Notes: a model not told the origin generated them from the sequence alone. A stretch of DNA of 59,845 nucleotides from Gallibacterium genomosp. 3 (GCF_001678475.1 NZ_JTJR01000029.1:1-59845), one strand, 5' to 3'; counted from the first letter of the stretch, positions 1-11,435 are shown. Numbers and translations are program-made.

Positions 1-22
1 ATTTTGTCTACTATACCTAGAT

Positions 23-52
23 AAAAAAATACCGAGCTTTAAGCTCGGTATT
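23..52 (-). terminator. Intrinsic terminator of the rplKAJL-rpoBC operon
   Basis: A 10-bp perfect stem (ATACCGAGCT / AGCTCGGTAT) with a 3-nt loop lies 19 nt past the rpoC stop. On the minus strand it is followed by a run of seven T, the classic rho-independent form. A weaker T-rich tail on the plus side could make it bidirectional. Confidence 0.9.
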
Positions 53-70
53 TTATTCAATGCGAAGTCT

Positions 71-3000
71 TTACTCTTCGTTCATATTTAACATTTCAGC
101 AAGATTCGCTACTGCTTCTTCTGCACTAATTGCTGGCTCTTCTACTGCTACCGCATTAACACTCGCCGCTGCATGACGTTTTTTCGCTCTGCTTTGGTGA
201 TATGCAAAACCAGTACCAGCTGGGATTAAACGACCAACAATCACGTTCTCTTTCAAACCACGTAACTCATCACGTTTTCCAGCTACTGCTGCTTCAGTAA
301 GCACACGCGTTGTTTCTTGGAACGATGCTGCTGAAATAAATGATTCTGTCGCTAATGACGCTTTAGTAATACCAAGCAATTCACGTTCGAATTCAACTAA
401 AGGTTTACCTTCTGCTGCACGTTTACGGTTAACAACCTTCACACGAGCAACTTCAACTTGTTCACCTTCAAGGAATTCTGAGTCATACGCATTAGTAATT
501 ACGCATTTACGTAACATTTGACGCACGATAACTTCGATATGTTTATCATTGATTTTTACCCCTTGTAAGCGGTAAACATCTTGTACTTCATTAACGATAT
601 ACTCAGTTACGGCACGAACGCCACGTAAGCGAAGAATATCATGTGGTGATTCTGGGCCATCAGAAATAATATCCCCACGTTGTACCATTTCACCTTCAAA
701 TACGTTGAGTTGACGCCATTTAGGAATCATTTCTTCGTATGCTTCACCTTCACTTGGTGTAATCACTAAGCGACGTTTACCTTTGGTTTCTTTACCAAAT
801 GAAACGATACCAGAGATTTCAGCCAAAATAGCTGGTTCTTTCGGTTTACGAGCTTCAAATAGGTCTGCAACACGTGGTAGACCACCAGTAATATCCTTAG
901 TACCAGAAGATTCTTGTGGAATACGTGCTAAGGAATCCCCGATATTCACTTCTGCATTATCGTCTAAAGTAACAATCGCTTTACCTGGTAAGAAGTATTG
1001 TGCTGGTACTTCTGTACCCGGAATTAAAATATCATTACCGTTAGCATCAACAAGTTTTAATGCTGGACGAAGATCTTTACCTGCGGTTGCACGTTCACCC
1101 ACATCTTGTACTACGATTGATGAAAGACCTGTTAATTCATCAGTTTGACGAGTTACAGTTAAGCCATCAATAATATCGACAAACTTCACAAAACCTTTTG
1201 CTTCAGAAACAACTGGCATTGTGTGTGGATCCCAGTTTGCTACGGTTTCACCGGCAGTAACTTCATCACCATTCGCTTTATTTAAAATCGAACCATAAGG
1301 TAATTTATAGTGTTCTTTGGTACGACCAAAAGTATCAATTACAGTTAACTCAGTATTACGTGAAGTAATCACAAGTTTACCTTCTTGATTTGTTACAAAC
1401 TTAGCATTTGTTAAACGAATGGTACCTGTATTTTTCACTTGAACACTAGATTCTTTCGCTGCCGCAGATGCCGCACCACCGATGTGGAATGTACGCATGG
1501 TTAACTGTGTACCTGGCTCACCGATTGATTGTGCTGCAATAACCCCGATTGCTTCACCTTGGTTAATTAAGTGACCACGAGCAAGATCACGACCATAACA
1601 TTTCGCACAAACTCCGAAATCAGTATCACAAGTTACAACTGAACGTACTTTAATGCTATCTACTGAGTGTTTATCGATAACTTCACACCATTTTTCATCT
1701 AACAGTGTATTACGAGGAATCAATACGTCTTCTGTACCTGGCATAAAGACATCTTCTGCCGTTACACGACCTAATACTAACTCTCTCAAGCTAACTTTTT
1801 CATCACCACCTTCAATTAATGGTGTCATCACAATACCTTCGTGAGTACCACAGTCATCTTCAACAACAACTAAATCTTGTGCTACATCAACTAAACGACG
1901 GGTTAGATAACCTGAGTTAGCTGTCTTCAATGCGGTATCCGCCAAACCTTTACGTGCACCGTGAGTTGAAATAAAGTACTGAAGAACGTTCAACCCTTCA
2001 CGGAAGTTCGCAGTAATTGGGGTTTCAATGATCGAACCATCTGGACGTGCCATCAAACCACGCATACCTGCTAACTGACGAATCTGAGCTGCAGAACCAC
2101 GCGCCCCAGAATCAGCCATCATAAAGATGCTGTTAAATGAGCTTTGTTTTTCTAACTCACCATTGCGATTAACCACTTCTTCAGTAGAAAGATTTTCCAT
2201 CATCGCTTTTGCAACACGTTCATTTGCAGCTGCCCAAATATCGATAACTTTGTTATAACGTTCGCCGGCGGTCACCAAACCAGAGTTAAACTGCTCTTGA
2301 ATTTCTGCAACTTCTTCTTCCGCAGAGGCAATGATTTCGTATTTCTTCTCTGGAATCACCATATCATCAATACCAACTGATGAACCAGAACGTGCTGCGT
2401 ATGCAAAACCTGTGTACATAATTTGGTCTGCAAAAATTACGCTATCTTTCATACCTAAGCGACGATAACTTTCGTTAATCAAACGAGAAATCGCTTTTTT
2501 ACCTAAAGTTTGGTTAAACAAGCTAAATGGCATACCTTTTGGTGCAATCATCCATAAGATCGCACGACCAACAGTGGTATCAGTTAATGTTGTTTTAGCT
2601 TCAAATTCACCATTTGCATTTTTCTCATATTCAGTAATACGTACTTTCACACGAGAATGAAGTTCAGCTTGTCCAGTGCGGTATGCTTTTTCTGCTTCAC
2701 GTGGGTCTTGTAATAACATACCTTCACCTTTACCGTTCACTTTTTCACGGGTCATATAGTAAAGACCTAATACCACGTCTTGTGATGGAACGATAATTGG
2801 ATCACCGTTTGCTGGTGATAAGATGTTATTGGTTGACATCATTAATGCACGAGCTTCTAACTGTGCTTCTAATGTCAATGGCACGTGAACCGCCATTTGG
2901 TCTCCATCGAAGTCCGCATTGAATGCTGCACAAACAAGTGGGTGCAACTGAATTGCTTTACCTTCAATTAAGATTGGTTCAAATGCTTGAATACCTAAAC

Positions 3001-4294
3001 GGTGCAATGTTGGCGCACGGTTAAGGAGAATTGGGTGTTCGCGGATAACTTCCGCTAAGATATCCCATACAATCGCATCTTCACGCTCAACCATCTTCTT
3101 CGCTGCTTTGATAGTTGATGCTAAACCACGACTTTCTAATTTTGAATAAATAAATGGACGGAATAATTCCAATGCCATTTTCTTAGGTAAACCACATTGG
3201 TGTAAACGTAAGTAAGGACCTACTGTAATTACAGAACGACCTGAATAGTCAACACGTTTACCTAATAAGTTTTGACGGAAACGACCTTGTTTACCTTTGA
3301 TCATATCCGCTAATGATTTTAATGGACGTTTATTTGATCCAGTGATTGCACGACCACGACGACCATTATCTAATAACGCATCCACAGACTCTTGTAACAT
3401 ACGTTTTTCATTACGCACAATAATATCTGGCGCAATTAAGTCTAAAAGGCGTTTTAAACGGTTATTACGGTTAATAACACGGCGATAGAGATCATTGAGA
3501 TCAGATGTCGCAAAACGACCACCATCAAGAGGTACTAATGGACGTAAATCTGGTGGTAAAACTGGTAATACAGTTAATACCATCCACTCTGGTTTATTTC
3601 CAGATTGGATAAATGCTTCTAATAGTTTTAAACGTTTAGTGATTTTTTTACGTTTAGTTTCTGAGTTAGTTTCTTGTAATTCTTCACGTAAAGTTTCACA
3701 TTGGTGCTCAAGATCCATATCACGAAGTAAGGCTTGAATAGCTTCTGCACCCATCTTCGCTTCAAATTCATCACCCCAACGTTCTTCCGCTTCTAAGAAC
3801 TGTTCTTCAGTCAATAATTGACCTTTTTCAAGATCAGTCATCCCTGCTTCGATCACAATGTATGATTCAAAGTAAAGAACACGTTCAATATCACGTAATG
3901 GCATATCTAATAATAGACCGATACGAGATGGTAATGATTTTAAGAACCAAATATGCGCAACAGGAGAGGCTAATTCAATATGCCCCATACGCTCACGACG
4001 AACCTTAGCTTGAGTAACTTCAACACCGCATTTTTCACAAATAACACCACGATGTTTTAAACGTTTATATTTACCGCATAAACATTCGTAATCTTTAACT
4101 GGTCCAAAAATTCTTGCACAGAATAGACCATCACGCTCAGGTTTGAATGTACGATAATTGATAGTTTCTGGTTTCTTAACTTCACCATAAGACCATGAAC
4201 GAATCATGTCAGGAGAAGCTAGACCAATTTTAATCACATCAAAATCTTCTCTTGATTTAGATTGTGTTTTTAAAAACTTAACTAAGTCTTTCAC
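71..4294 (-). CDS. rpoC: DNA-directed RNA polymerase subunit beta-prime
   Basis: This is the catalytic beta-prime subunit of RNA polymerase, 1407 aa, the same length as E. coli RpoC. The N-terminal zinc-binding cysteines are C71, C73, C86 and C89. The active-site motif NADFDGDQM, whose aspartates chelate the catalytic magnesium, lies near residue 460. The second zinc cluster ([13 protein letters not shown]) is near residue 890, and the trigger-loop/bridge-helix region precedes it in the usual order. No frameshift or insertion is seen. The gene follows rpoB after a 75-nt spacer that contains a hairpin, and ends just before the operon terminator. Start ATG at 4294 has a GGGAGC element upstream. 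Confidence 0.99.
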   Translation of the reverse strand: MKDLVKFLKTQSKSREDFDVIKIGLASPDMIRSWSYGEVKKPETINYRTFKPERDGLFCARIFGPVKDYECLCGKYKRLKHRGVICEKCGVEVTQAKVRRERMGHIELASPVAHIWFLKSLPSRIGLLLDMPLRDIERVLYFESYIVIEAGMTDLEKGQLLTEEQFLEAEERWGDEFEAKMGAEAIQALLRDMDLEHQCETLREELQETNSETKRKKITKRLKLLEAFIQSGNKPEWMVLTVLPVLPPDLRPLVPLDGGRFATSDLNDLYRRVINRNNRLKRLLDLIAPDIIVRNEKRMLQESVDALLDNGRRGRAITGSNKRPLKSLADMIKGKQGRFRQNLLGKRVDYSGRSVITVGPYLRLHQCGLPKKMALELFRPFIYSKLESRGLASTIKAAKKMVEREDAIVWDILAEVIREHPILLNRAPTLHRLGIQAFEPILIEGKAIQLHPLVCAAFNADFDGDQMAVHVPLTLEAQLEARALMMSTNNILSPANGDPIIVPSQDVVLGLYYMTREKVNGKGEGMLLQDPREAEKAYRTGQAELHSRVKVRITEYEKNANGEFEAKTTLTDTTVGRAILWMIAPKGMPFSLFNQTLGKKAISRLINESYRRLGMKDSVIFADQIMYTGFAYAARSGSSVGIDDMVIPEKKYEIIASAEEEVAEIQEQFNSGLVTAGERYNKVIDIWAAANERVAKAMMENLSTEEVVNRNGELEKQSSFNSIFMMADSGARGSAAQIRQLAGMRGLMARPDGSIIETPITANFREGLNVLQYFISTHGARKGLADTALKTANSGYLTRRLVDVAQDLVVVEDDCGTHEGIVMTPLIEGGDEKVSLRELVLGRVTAEDVFMPGTEDVLIPRNTLLDEKWCEVIDKHSVDSIKVRSVVTCDTDFGVCAKCYGRDLARGHLINQGEAIGVIAAQSIGEPGTQLTMRTFHIGGAASAAAKESSVQVKNTGTIRLTNAKFVTNQEGKLVITSRNTELTVIDTFGRTKEHYKLPYGSILNKANGDEVTAGETVANWDPHTMPVVSEAKGFVKFVDIIDGLTVTRQTDELTGLSSIVVQDVGERATAGKDLRPALKLVDANGNDILIPGTEVPAQYFLPGKAIVTLDDNAEVNIGDSLARIPQESSGTKDITGGLPRVADLFEARKPKEPAILAEISGIVSFGKETKGKRRLVITPSEGEAYEEMIPKWRQLNVFEGEMVQRGDIISDGPESPHDILRLRGVRAVTEYIVNEVQDVYRLQGVKINDKHIEVIVRQMLRKCVITNAYDSEFLEGEQVEVARVKVVNRKRAAEGKPLVEFERELLGITKASLATESFISAASFQETTRVLTEAAVAGKRDELRGLKENVIVGRLIPAGTGFAYHQSRAKKRHAAASVNAVAVEEPAISAEEAVANLAEMLNMNEE

Positions 4295-4325
4295 AGATTT
4301 GCTCCCATCGGAGTTAAACTTTATT

Positions 4326-4349
4326 CAAGTGCGGAAAGCTCCGCACTTG
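4326..4349. repeat. Paired uptake-sequence-like hairpin between rpoB and rpoC
   Basis: CAAGTGCGGA and its reverse complement TCCGCACTTG form a perfect 10-bp inverted repeat around a 4-nt loop (AAGC). The arm matches eight of nine bases of the Haemophilus-type DNA uptake core AAGTGCGGT. It sits in the 75-nt spacer between rpoB and rpoC, where the transcript would fold into a strong hairpin without a following U-run, so it should not terminate fully. Confidence 0.7.
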
Positions 4350-4369
4350 CGCTAATCTTATTGGCTGAA

Positions 4370-7300
4370 TTATTCAGCTTCCTCATCACCCAAATCAATG
4401 TTGATACCCAAAGAACGAATTTCTTTAAGTAATACATTAAACGACTCAGGCATACTTGGATCCATCTCATGCGTACCATCAACGATGTTTTTATACATCT
4501 TCGTACGACCATTGACGTCATCTGATTTCACAGTCAACATCTCTTGTAGAGTATATGCTGCACCGTATGCTTCTAGTGCCCATACTTCCATCTCACCGAA
4601 ACGTTGACCACCAAATTGAGCTTTACCACCAAGCGGTTGTTGCGTAACAAGACTATATGAACCCGTTGAACGAGCATGCATCTTATCATCTACTAAGTGG
4701 TTAAGTTTCAACATGTACATATAACCAACGGTTACTGGACGCTCAAATTTTTCCCCAGTACGACCATCATAAAGGGTAATTTGTCCTGATGTTGGCAAGC
4801 CTGCTAATTCAAGCAAACCTTTGATTTCTTTTTCTTCCGCACCATCAAAGACAGGTGTCGCAAGCGGTAAACCTTTACGTAAGTTTTGCGCTAAACGCAT
4901 CACTTCTTCATCTGTAAATGTACTGAGATCAACTTTTTGACAAGCATCACCTAAATCATACGCTTTTTGGATATATTCACGTAATTTCGCGACTTCTTGT
5001 TTCTCTTTAATCATACGATTAATTTGATCACCAATACCTTTCGCAGCAAAGCCTAAGTGAGTTTCAAGGATCTGACCAATGTTCATACGTGATGGTACCC
5101 CTAGTGGGTTTAACACGATATCAACTGGCTGACCATTTTCATCATAAGGCATATCTTCTATTGGATTAATCTTAGAGATAACCCCTTTGTTACCATGGCG
5201 ACCCGCCATTTTATCACCCGGTTGGATTTGGCGTTTTACTGCAAGGTAAACTTTAACAACTTTTAATACACCCGGAGCAAGATCATCGCCTTGAATAATC
5301 TTATTACGTTTAATTTCTAACTTACGATCAAACTCTTTACGCAATTCATCTAGCTGTTCAGAAAGTTGCTCTAATTGAGCTTGTTTTTCTTCATCAGCAA
5401 GAGATTGCTCAAGCCATTTCATACGATCTAATTTTTCAAGTTTCTCTTCAGTAAAGCCATTTGCTAATAAAAGAGAACGGACTCGAGTAAATAGACCTGC
5501 TTCAAGGATATCTAATTCTGCAGTTAAGTCTTTCTTCGCTTGTTTTAACTGCATTTCTTCGATTTCTAATGCACGTTTATCTTTCTCAACACCATCACGA
5601 GTAAAGACTTGAACATCAATAACTGTACCTGAAACACTATTTGGTACACGTAATGAAGAATCTTTAACATCAGATGCTTTTTCACCAAAGATCGCACGGA
5701 GTAATTTCTCTTCTGGAGTTAATTGAGTTTCACCTTTTGGTGTCACTTTACCCACAAGAATATCGCCGCCTTTCACTTCAGCACCGATATAAACGATACC
5801 TGATTCATCAAGCTTACTTAATGCAGCTTCGCCCACATTTGGAATATCTGCTGTAATTTCTTCAGAACCTAATTTGGTATCACGTGCAATACATGAAAGT
5901 TCTTGGATATGAATAGTGGTGAAACGATCTTCTTGAACAACACGTTCAGATACTAACATTGAGTCTTCGAAGTTATAACCATTCCATGGCATGAATGCCA
6001 CACGCATATTTTGTCCTAATGCCAACTCACCTAAGTCAGTTGATGGACCATCTGCTAATACTTCACCACGACCAATTGGTTCGCCTAATGACACACATGG
6101 CACTTGGTTAATACAAGTATTTTGGTTAGAACGTGTATATTTGGTTAAGTTATAAATATCAATACCCGCTTCGCCTGGGATAGTTTCATCTTCATTTACT
6201 TTCACTACGATACGAGAGGCATCAATATATTGAACATAACCACCACGTTTCGCAACAACAGTTACCCCAGAGTCAACAGCTACTGCTTTTTCAATACCAG
6301 TTCCAACTAATGGTTTATCTGCACGTAAAGTTGGTACCGCTTGACGTTGCATGTTTGCTCCCATCAATGCACGGTTCGCATCATCGTGCTCTAAGAATGG
6401 GATTAATGCTGCCGCAACAGAAACAACTTGTTGTGTAGAAATATCCATATAGTGAATATCTTCTGGACGATATAAACCAGATTCACCATGTTCACCACGT
6501 GCAGTAACAAATGTATCAGTGAAACGGAAATTCTCATCTAAGTTAGAGTTCGCCTGTGCGATAACATAGTTACCTTCTTCAATTGCAGATAAATATTCAA
6601 TTTCTTCAGTAACCTGTCCGTTAACCACTTTACGATATGGAGTTTCTAAGAAACCATAGTCATTAGTACGTGCATAAACAGAGAGTGAGTTAATCAAACC
6701 GATATTCGGACCTTCAGGGGTTTCAATCGGACATACACGACCATAGTGTGTTGCGTGAACGTCACGCACTTCGAAACCAGCACGTTCACGAGTTAAACCA
6801 CCTGGACCTAAAGCAGAAATACGACGTTTATGTGTTACTTCTGATAATGGGTTATTTTGGTCCATAAATTGTGATAATTGTGATGAACCAAAGAACTCTT
6901 TCACCGCAGCAGAAATTGGTTTTGCATTGATTAAATCTTGTGGCGTTACAGAATCAAGATCACCTAATGATAAGCGCTCTTTTACTGCTCTCTCAACACG
7001 CACTAAACCAATACGGAATTGGTTTTCTGCCATTTCACCCACAGAACGAATACGGCGGTTTCCTAAATGGTCAATATCATCTACTTCACCACGACCATTA
7101 CGGATATCAATCAGTTTCTTCATCACTAAAATGATATCTTCTTTGCTGAGGATACCACTGCCTTCACCTTCTGGAATATCAAGTGAACGATTAAACTTCA
7201 TACGACCCACAGCAGAAAGATCATAACGATCTGCAGAGAAGAATAAATTATCAAATAGTCCTTCTGCCGCTTCTTTTGTTGGCGGTTCACCTGGGCGCAT

Positions 7301-8407
7301 CATACGATAAATTTCAACTAATGCGCTAAGACGATCATAAGATGGATCTACACGTAATGTTTCTGAAATGTATGGTCCATGATCAAGATCGTTGGTAAAT
7401 AATGTTTCGATTGTTGTATAACCTGCTTGACTTAAGTTTGCTAACACTTCAAGACTAAGTTCAGCATTTGCAGGACAAATCACTTCTCCAGTTTCTAAGT
7501 TGACGTAATCTTTTGCGGCAACTTTTCCTACAATATATTCTGCTGGAACAACAACTTGTGAAATATTATCTTTTTCTAATTGACGAATATGACGAGCTGT
7601 AATACGACGTCCACGCTCAACATAAACTTTACCGTTAGCCTCAATATCGAAAGTCGCAGTTTCACCACGTAATCTTTCTGGGACTAAGGTCATTAATAAT
7701 TGATTATCTTTAATTTCAAATACGATTTTATTGAAGAAAAGTTCTAAGATTTCTTCTGTGGTATAACCTAACGCACGTAAAATAATAGTCGCAGGTAATT
7801 TACGACGACGGTCAATACGTGCAAAGAGATTATCTTTCGGATCAAACTCAAAATCTAACCAAGAGCCACGATAAGGAATAATACGTGCATTGTATAAAAT
7901 CTTACCTGAAGAATGCGTTTTACCCTTATCACTATCAAAGAATACACCTGGGCTACGATGTAATTGAGAAACGATAACACGCTCTGTTCCATTAATAACA
8001 AAAGTACCATTATCAGTCATTAATGGGATTTCACCCATATATACATCTTGTTCTTTGATATCTTTAACTGTACCTGGCGCAGCGTCTTTATCATAACTTA
8101 CAAGGCGAAGTTTAACGCGTAGTGGTGCTGCATAAGTGGTGCCTCTGATTTGGCATTCTCTTACATCAAATACAGGCTCACCTAACTTATAATCCACATA
8201 TTGCAACTCAGTATTTCCATTATTGCTCACAATTGGGAATACTGAACGGAATGCAGCTTCTAAACCTTGCTGACCTTCAGGATCTTTCTGGATAAACTTC
8301 TCAAAAGAGTCTAATTGGATAGTTAATAAATAAGGAATATTTAAAACTTGCGGACGTTTGCCGAAGTCTTTACGAATACGTTTTTTTTCGGTATAGGAGT
8401 AAACCAT
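4370..8407 (-). CDS. rpoB: DNA-directed RNA polymerase subunit beta
   Basis: This is the beta subunit of RNA polymerase, 1345 aa from the chosen start. An in-frame ATG 36 nt upstream (8443) exists, but the protein family begins [20 protein letters not shown], and that ATG at 8407 follows GCAGAGGAACCT, a good ribosome site. The rifampicin region ([20 protein letters not shown]) carries the wild-type residues at the positions usually changed in resistance. The C-terminal [10 protein letters not shown] and [20 protein letters not shown] blocks, which contact the active centre and beta-prime, are intact. The gene lies downstream of rplL behind an attenuator and is co-transcribed with rpoC. Confidence 0.99.
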   Translation of the reverse strand: MVYSYTEKKRIRKDFGKRPQVLNIPYLLTIQLDSFEKFIQKDPEGQQGLEAAFRSVFPIVSNNGNTELQYVDYKLGEPVFDVRECQIRGTTYAAPLRVKLRLVSYDKDAAPGTVKDIKEQDVYMGEIPLMTDNGTFVINGTERVIVSQLHRSPGVFFDSDKGKTHSSGKILYNARIIPYRGSWLDFEFDPKDNLFARIDRRRKLPATIILRALGYTTEEILELFFNKIVFEIKDNQLLMTLVPERLRGETATFDIEANGKVYVERGRRITARHIRQLEKDNISQVVVPAEYIVGKVAAKDYVNLETGEVICPANAELSLEVLANLSQAGYTTIETLFTNDLDHGPYISETLRVDPSYDRLSALVEIYRMMRPGEPPTKEAAEGLFDNLFFSADRYDLSAVGRMKFNRSLDIPEGEGSGILSKEDIILVMKKLIDIRNGRGEVDDIDHLGNRRIRSVGEMAENQFRIGLVRVERAVKERLSLGDLDSVTPQDLINAKPISAAVKEFFGSSQLSQFMDQNNPLSEVTHKRRISALGPGGLTRERAGFEVRDVHATHYGRVCPIETPEGPNIGLINSLSVYARTNDYGFLETPYRKVVNGQVTEEIEYLSAIEEGNYVIAQANSNLDENFRFTDTFVTARGEHGESGLYRPEDIHYMDISTQQVVSVAAALIPFLEHDDANRALMGANMQRQAVPTLRADKPLVGTGIEKAVAVDSGVTVVAKRGGYVQYIDASRIVVKVNEDETIPGEAGIDIYNLTKYTRSNQNTCINQVPCVSLGEPIGRGEVLADGPSTDLGELALGQNMRVAFMPWNGYNFEDSMLVSERVVQEDRFTTIHIQELSCIARDTKLGSEEITADIPNVGEAALSKLDESGIVYIGAEVKGGDILVGKVTPKGETQLTPEEKLLRAIFGEKASDVKDSSLRVPNSVSGTVIDVQVFTRDGVEKDKRALEIEEMQLKQAKKDLTAELDILEAGLFTRVRSLLLANGFTEEKLEKLDRMKWLEQSLADEEKQAQLEQLSEQLDELRKEFDRKLEIKRNKIIQGDDLAPGVLKVVKVYLAVKRQIQPGDKMAGRHGNKGVISKINPIEDMPYDENGQPVDIVLNPLGVPSRMNIGQILETHLGFAAKGIGDQINRMIKEKQEVAKLREYIQKAYDLGDACQKVDLSTFTDEEVMRLAQNLRKGLPLATPVFDGAEEKEIKGLLELAGLPTSGQITLYDGRTGEKFERPVTVGYMYMLKLNHLVDDKMHARSTGSYSLVTQQPLGGKAQFGGQRFGEMEVWALEAYGAAYTLQEMLTVKSDDVNGRTKMYKNIVDGTHEMDPSMPESFNVLLKEIRSLGINIDLGDEEAE

Positions 8408-8606
8408 AGGTTCCTCTGCTTGCTGTTCAGACCCACAATCCACACACTCTCGCTGTATTATACAAGGTGGCAGTGTAAAATTGATACCGTTAGGATTGTT
8501 TTATATTAATAAAAACAATAATTTAAATTTAGTCGTTATCTGACTTCATTTGATAAAAAACTGTGAGTTTTAAACGGTAATTTCTCTCAGTTTCTGAAAG
8601 GCACAA

Positions 8607-8635
8607 AATGGCTGATGATAAAATCACCAGCCATT
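8607..8635 (-). terminator. rplL-rpoB attenuator hairpin
   Basis: A 13-bp stem (AATGGCTGGTGAT with ATCATCAGCCATT, one G-U pair) around a TTT loop lies 25 nt after the rplL stop and is followed by TTGTG rather than a long T-run. In E. coli the same interval holds a partial attenuator, with a GGCTGGTGA-type stem, that sets the ribosomal-protein to polymerase ratio, followed by an RNase III site. The shorter CTGAGAG/CTCACAG pairing further downstream (about 8560-8590) may be that processing site. Confidence 0.75.
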
Positions 8636-8660
8636 CTTGCTAAAAATCAAATAATATCAA

Positions 8661-9032
8661 TTATTTAATTTCAACTTGTGCACCAGCTTCTTCTAACTCT
8701 TTCTTAAGAGCTTCAGCTTCTGCTTTAGCAACACCTTCTTTTAAGGTTGCTGGAGCTGATTCAACTAAGTCTTTAGCTTCTTTTAAGCCTAAACCAGTTG
8801 CACCGCGAACTGCTTTGATTACTGCAACTTTGTTAGCACCAGCTGCTGCTAAGATTACATCAAATTCAGTTTTTTCTTCAGCTGCTGCTGCGTCACCGCC
8901 AGCTGCTACTGCTACTGCAGCTGCTGCTGCAGAAACACCAAATTTTTCTTCCATTGCAGAAATAAGTTCTACAATTTCCATTACTGATTTTTCAGCAATT
9001 GCTTCAATGATTTGTTCGTTAGTTAATGACAT
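8661..9032 (-). CDS. rplL: 50S ribosomal protein bL12 (L7/L12)
   Basis: This is the stalk protein of the large ribosomal subunit, 123 aa, close to the family length of about 121. An N-terminal dimerisation helix region (residues 1-33) is followed by an Ala/Gly-rich hinge ([17 protein letters not shown]) and the C-terminal factor-binding domain with the [10 protein letters not shown] helix that contacts elongation-factor GTPases. The gene is 52 nt downstream of rplJ, which makes its assembly partner uL10, and upstream of the rpoB attenuator. Confidence 0.98.
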   Translation of the reverse strand: MSLTNEQIIEAIAEKSVMEIVELISAMEEKFGVSAAAAAVAVAAGGDAAAAEEKTEFDVILAAAGANKVAVIKAVRGATGLGLKEAKDLVESAPATLKEGVAKAEAEALKKELEEAGAQVEIK

Positions 9033-9084
9033 AACAATCGTTTCCTAAAGTAAGTAAAATTTTTAAACCAATAAACTACTAATA

Positions 9085-9582
9085 TTAAGCAGCTTCTTTT
9101 TGATCGCGAATCGCCGCAATAGTACGTACAAGTTTTCCAGCCGCAGCTTCTTTCATTGTACCCATTAAACGTGCAATTGCTTCTTCGTATGTTGGTAGAG
9201 TTGCTAAACGATCGATAGCTTTCGCTTCGATGAACTCACCTTCAAAGGCTGCGCCTTTAATTTCGAACTTATCGTTTGCTTTAGCAAATTCTTTGAACAA
9301 ACGTGCTGCAGCACCTGGATGTTCGTTAGAGAATGCGATAAGTGTCGGACCTTTAAACGTATCTTTCATGCATTCAAATGCGGTACCTTCAACGGCACGA
9401 CGTAATAAAGTATTACGTACAACACGCATATACACGCCAGCTTCACGAGCTGATTTACGTAATTCAGTCATTTTGTCTACTGTTACACCACGAGAATCCG
9501 CAGCAACAGCAGATAACGCACCCTTGGCAACTTCGCTTACTTCAGCAACAACTGCTTGTTTATCTTGAAGATTTAATGCCAT
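9085..9582 (-). CDS. rplJ: 50S ribosomal protein uL10
   Basis: This is the stalk-base protein (165 aa; E. coli 165) that anchors bL12 dimers to 23S rRNA and, as the L10-L12 complex, represses its own mRNA. The N-terminal RNA-binding globular domain ([13 protein letters not shown]) and the C-terminal helix that binds bL12 are both present. Start ATG at 9582 is preceded by CAGGAGCT. It is the first gene of a rplJ-rplL-rpoBC transcription unit, with its own promoter about 230 nt upstream and a structured leader between. Confidence 0.98.
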   Translation of the reverse strand: MALNLQDKQAVVAEVSEVAKGALSAVAADSRGVTVDKMTELRKSAREAGVYMRVVRNTLLRRAVEGTAFECMKDTFKGPTLIAFSNEHPGAAARLFKEFAKANDKFEIKGAAFEGEFIEAKAIDRLATLPTYEEAIARLMGTMKEAAAGKLVRTIAAIRDQKEAA

Positions 9583-9599
9583 TGGCTTTTAGCTCCTGA

Positions 9600-9800
9600 A
9601 ATACATTTATCTAGTTTCCTAGACATAATAAAACCCAATCTGACAACTTAACAGATGGGGACGAATTTCGGTGCCAGAAGCAGAAAAATTCTTATCTGTA
9701 CACCATCTACGCAGGATAATTAAGAAATTTCTTTCCCCTGCGGTCTTGGATGAGGCTTGAATAGGTCAAGCACCAACCAGAATTCTTGATAAAAAAGTCA
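9600..9800 (-). promoter_or_regulatory. L10 (rplJ) mRNA leader, autoregulatory
   Basis: The 5-prime untranslated RNA of rplJ contains GACCGCAGG pairing with CCTGCG further on. This is followed by GTAGATGGTGTACAG, which closely resembles the conserved part of the E. coli L10 leader (CCTGCGTAGACGGTGACAG). In that family the L10-L12 complex binds the leader and blocks translation of rplJL. The assignment rests on this motif and the position; it was not checked with a covariance model. Confidence 0.8.
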
Positions 9801-9809
9801 AGGTTGTAG

Positions 9810-9838
9810 ATTATAGAGATAACCTACAACAATGTAAA
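9810..9838 (-). promoter_or_regulatory. rplJ promoter overlapping an inverted repeat
   Basis: On the minus strand TTTACA, a 17-bp spacer and a perfect TATAAT form a strong sigma-70 promoter. It starts 5 nt past the rplA stop and fires about 220 nt before rplJ. The -10 box lies inside a 12-bp inverted repeat (9803-9830, GTTGTAGGTTAT / ATAATCTACAAC, loop CTCT), followed 6 nt later by a T-run. The same bases could therefore act as a terminator or attenuator for transcripts arriving from rplA. Confidence 0.85.
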
Positions 9839-9843
9839 GCTGA

Positions 9844-10533
9844 TTATAAGCTGTTTTGATCAACTTCTACGCCAGCGCCCATAGTAGTAGAAATGCTTAC
9901 TTTCTTAATATAAACGCCTTTCGCTGTAGTTGGTTTTGCTTTATTTAAAGCAGCTAATAAAGCTTGTAAGTTTTCTTTGATTTGATCTGCTTCAAAGTTC
10001 ACTTTACCGATAGTGGTATGGATAATACCATTTTTGTCATTACGGTAACGAACCTGACCAGATTTAGCATTTTTCACCGCTTCAGCCACGTTAGGCGTTA
10101 CAGTACCCACTTTAGGGTTTGGCATTAAACCACGTGGACCAAGGATTTGACCTAATTGACCAACAACGCGCATTGCATCTGGAGAAGCGATAACAACATC
10201 AAAGTCCATTTCGCCTTTTTTCACTTGCTCTGCAAGATCTTCCATACCTACTAAATCAGCACCTGCTGCTTTAGCTGCATCTGCATTTGCACCTTGTGTA
10301 AATACAGCAACGCGTACAGTACGACCTGTTCCGTGTGGTAATACAGTTGCACCACGAACGTTTTGATCAGATTTACGTGCATCAATACCTAAGTTTACTG
10401 CAACATCAACACTTTCAACGAATTTTGCAGTTGCTAACTCTTTTAATAATGCTACTGCTTCATTGATTTCGTATGCTTTAGTTGAATCTACTTTGGCTTT
10501 AATTGCTTTCATGCGTTTGGTTAGTTTTGCCAT
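9844..10533 (-). CDS. rplA: 50S ribosomal protein uL1
   Basis: This is the L1-stalk protein (229 aa, E. coli 234), which controls E-site tRNA release and represses its own operon by binding the rplK leader. Family motifs visible are [15 protein letters not shown], which contacts rRNA, and the C-terminal [18 protein letters not shown] strand. Start ATG at 10533 lies only 3 nt after the rplK stop, so the two are translationally coupled. The stop is followed directly by the rplJ promoter. Confidence 0.98.
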   Translation of the reverse strand: MAKLTKRMKAIKAKVDSTKAYEINEAVALLKELATAKFVESVDVAVNLGIDARKSDQNVRGATVLPHGTGRTVRVAVFTQGANADAAKAAGADLVGMEDLAEQVKKGEMDFDVVIASPDAMRVVGQLGQILGPRGLMPNPKVGTVTPNVAEAVKNAKSGQVRYRNDKNGIIHTTIGKVNFEADQIKENLQALLAALNKAKPTTAKGVYIKKVSISTTMGAGVEVDQNSL

Positions 10534-10536
10534 TGA

Positions 10537-10965
10537 TTAGTCCTCCACTACCAAGCCCATTGAACGTGCAGTACCTTCAATAGATTTCATCTTAGTTTCA
10601 ATTGTTGCACCAGTCATATCAGCCGCTTTAAGTTCTGCAATTTCACGGACTTGTTGACGAGTTACTTTACCCACTTTATCTTTATTTGGTTTACCAGAAC
10701 CAGATTTGATACCAGCTGCTTTTTTCAATAATACTGCTGCTGGAGGAGTTTTAGTAATGAAAGTAAAAGAACGGTCTGCATATACAGTAATTACAACTGG
10801 AATTGGTAAACCTTTTTCTAAGCTCTCAGTACGAGCGTTAAATGCTTTACAGAATTCCATGATGTTAACACCTTGTTGACCCAATGCTGGACCAACTGGT
10901 GGACTTGGGTTTGCCATACCAGCTGCAACTTGCAACTTAACGTAGGCCTGAACTTTTTTTGCCAT
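10537..10965 (-). CDS. rplK: 50S ribosomal protein uL11
   Basis: This is the GTPase-centre protein (142 aa, same as E. coli) that binds 23S rRNA helices 43/44 with the L10-L12 stalk and is needed for RelA stringent-response sensing. The N-terminal domain has the proline-rich [20 protein letters not shown] helix and the C-terminal rRNA-binding domain ends in [12 protein letters not shown]. Start ATG at 10965 follows AACGAGGAAATAAACT. It is usually next to nusG; here about 2.8 kb separates them. Confidence 0.98.
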   Translation of the reverse strand: MAKKVQAYVKLQVAAGMANPSPPVGPALGQQGVNIMEFCKAFNARTESLEKGLPIPVVITVYADRSFTFITKTPPAAVLLKKAAGIKSGSGKPNKDKVGKVTRQQVREIAELKAADMTGATIETKMKSIEGTARSMGLVVED

Positions 10966-10983
10966 AGTTTATTTCCTCGTTAT

Positions 10984-11008
10984 GGGTGATATCGCCTTTC
11001 GGCTCCCC
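10984..11008 (-). promoter_or_regulatory. Probable L1-binding autoregulatory site in the rplK leader
   Basis: The leader folds as GGG-GA-GCC, a GAAA tetraloop, then GGC, an asymmetric internal loop (GATATCA) and CCC, 20 nt before the rplK start. Two short helices separated by an asymmetric purine-rich loop is the form of the L1 target shared by 23S rRNA and L11-operon mRNAs. L1 repression of rplKA is established for E. coli; its operation here is inferred. A second stem-loop (11051-11075, TACGAG/CTCGTA) lies nearer the transcript start. Confidence 0.65.
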
Positions 11009-11088
11009 GTTGTTAAAAACACTAATGAAGTTTAGTGTAATACACAAAAATACGAGTAAGGATTGCTTGCTCGTAAAATAGGTTGCGA

Positions 11089-11117
11089 ATTATACGTAAA
11101 ACAGAATCTTTTGACAA
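11089..11117 (-). promoter_or_regulatory. rplK promoter
   Basis: TTGTCA, a 17-bp spacer and a perfect TATAAT face rplK, placing the transcript start about 115 nt before the gene. The promoter lies immediately downstream of the accessory island (last frame ends at 11127). The ribosomal-protein operon therefore does not depend on read-through from nusG or from the island. Confidence 0.88.
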
Positions 11118-11126
11118 TTTAAATAT

Positions 11127-11234
11127 TTAAAATAAATTCATTTTCTTCATCACTTGTTGTATGAATGAATCAACTTCTCTTTCTGAGTAACCCCTAGACA
11201 TTAATAAAATATAAATACCCATCATTTTAGGCAT
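11127..11234 (-). CDS. Possible 35-aa small protein, last frame of the island operon
   Basis: ATG at 11234 follows TTTGGAGAAAAT, a credible ribosome site. It encodes a 35-residue, mildly basic peptide (MPKMMGIYILLMSRGYSERE... ending MNLF). The start overlaps the end of the preceding small frame by 13 nt (11222-11234), the geometry of translational coupling. No family is recognised. Length is too small for certainty and it may be the tail of a once longer gene. It lies directly upstream of the rplK promoter. Confidence 0.35.
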   Translation of the reverse strand: MPKMMGIYILLMSRGYSEREVDSFIQQVMKKMNLF

Positions 11235-11418
11235 ATTTTCTCCAAAAATATACTTAATAACTCAAATAACTCATCATCTGTTTTATCTTTATGTACAAAA
11301 ATAGTATGTCTAGTTATCTCATCATCCCTTGTTTCCTGCCTTAATTTTTTTGACGATTCAATCGCTTCATTTGCAACCATTAGCCCAATAATTTCTGCTA
11401 CATCCCAAAATCCCTAAT
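11222..11418 (-). pseudogene. Decayed small gene (about 65 aa originally), unrecognised
   Basis: An open frame reading GFWDVAEIIGLMVANEAIE... ends at the TGA at 11222 and encodes a charged 52-aa peptide from its first ATG (11380). Upstream, a good AAGGAG site is followed not by ATG but by ATT (11418) and RDF. That frame hits TAG after seven codons, because one T appears missing from a TTTT run (11407-11410). Restoring it gives a continuous protein starting (M/I)RDFWDVAEIIGL. The pattern of lost start plus 1-nt deletion suggests recent decay. No family recognised; a genuine 52-aa internal product is the alternative. Confidence 0.5.
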
Positions 11419-11435
11419 ATTTACTCCTTAATTAA

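Noticed and set aside
783-1148. Plus-strand open frames opposite rpoC and rpoB (783-1148, 6927-7226 and others)
   Set aside because: Antisense to highly conserved coding sequence, with no start signals and no recognisable protein features.
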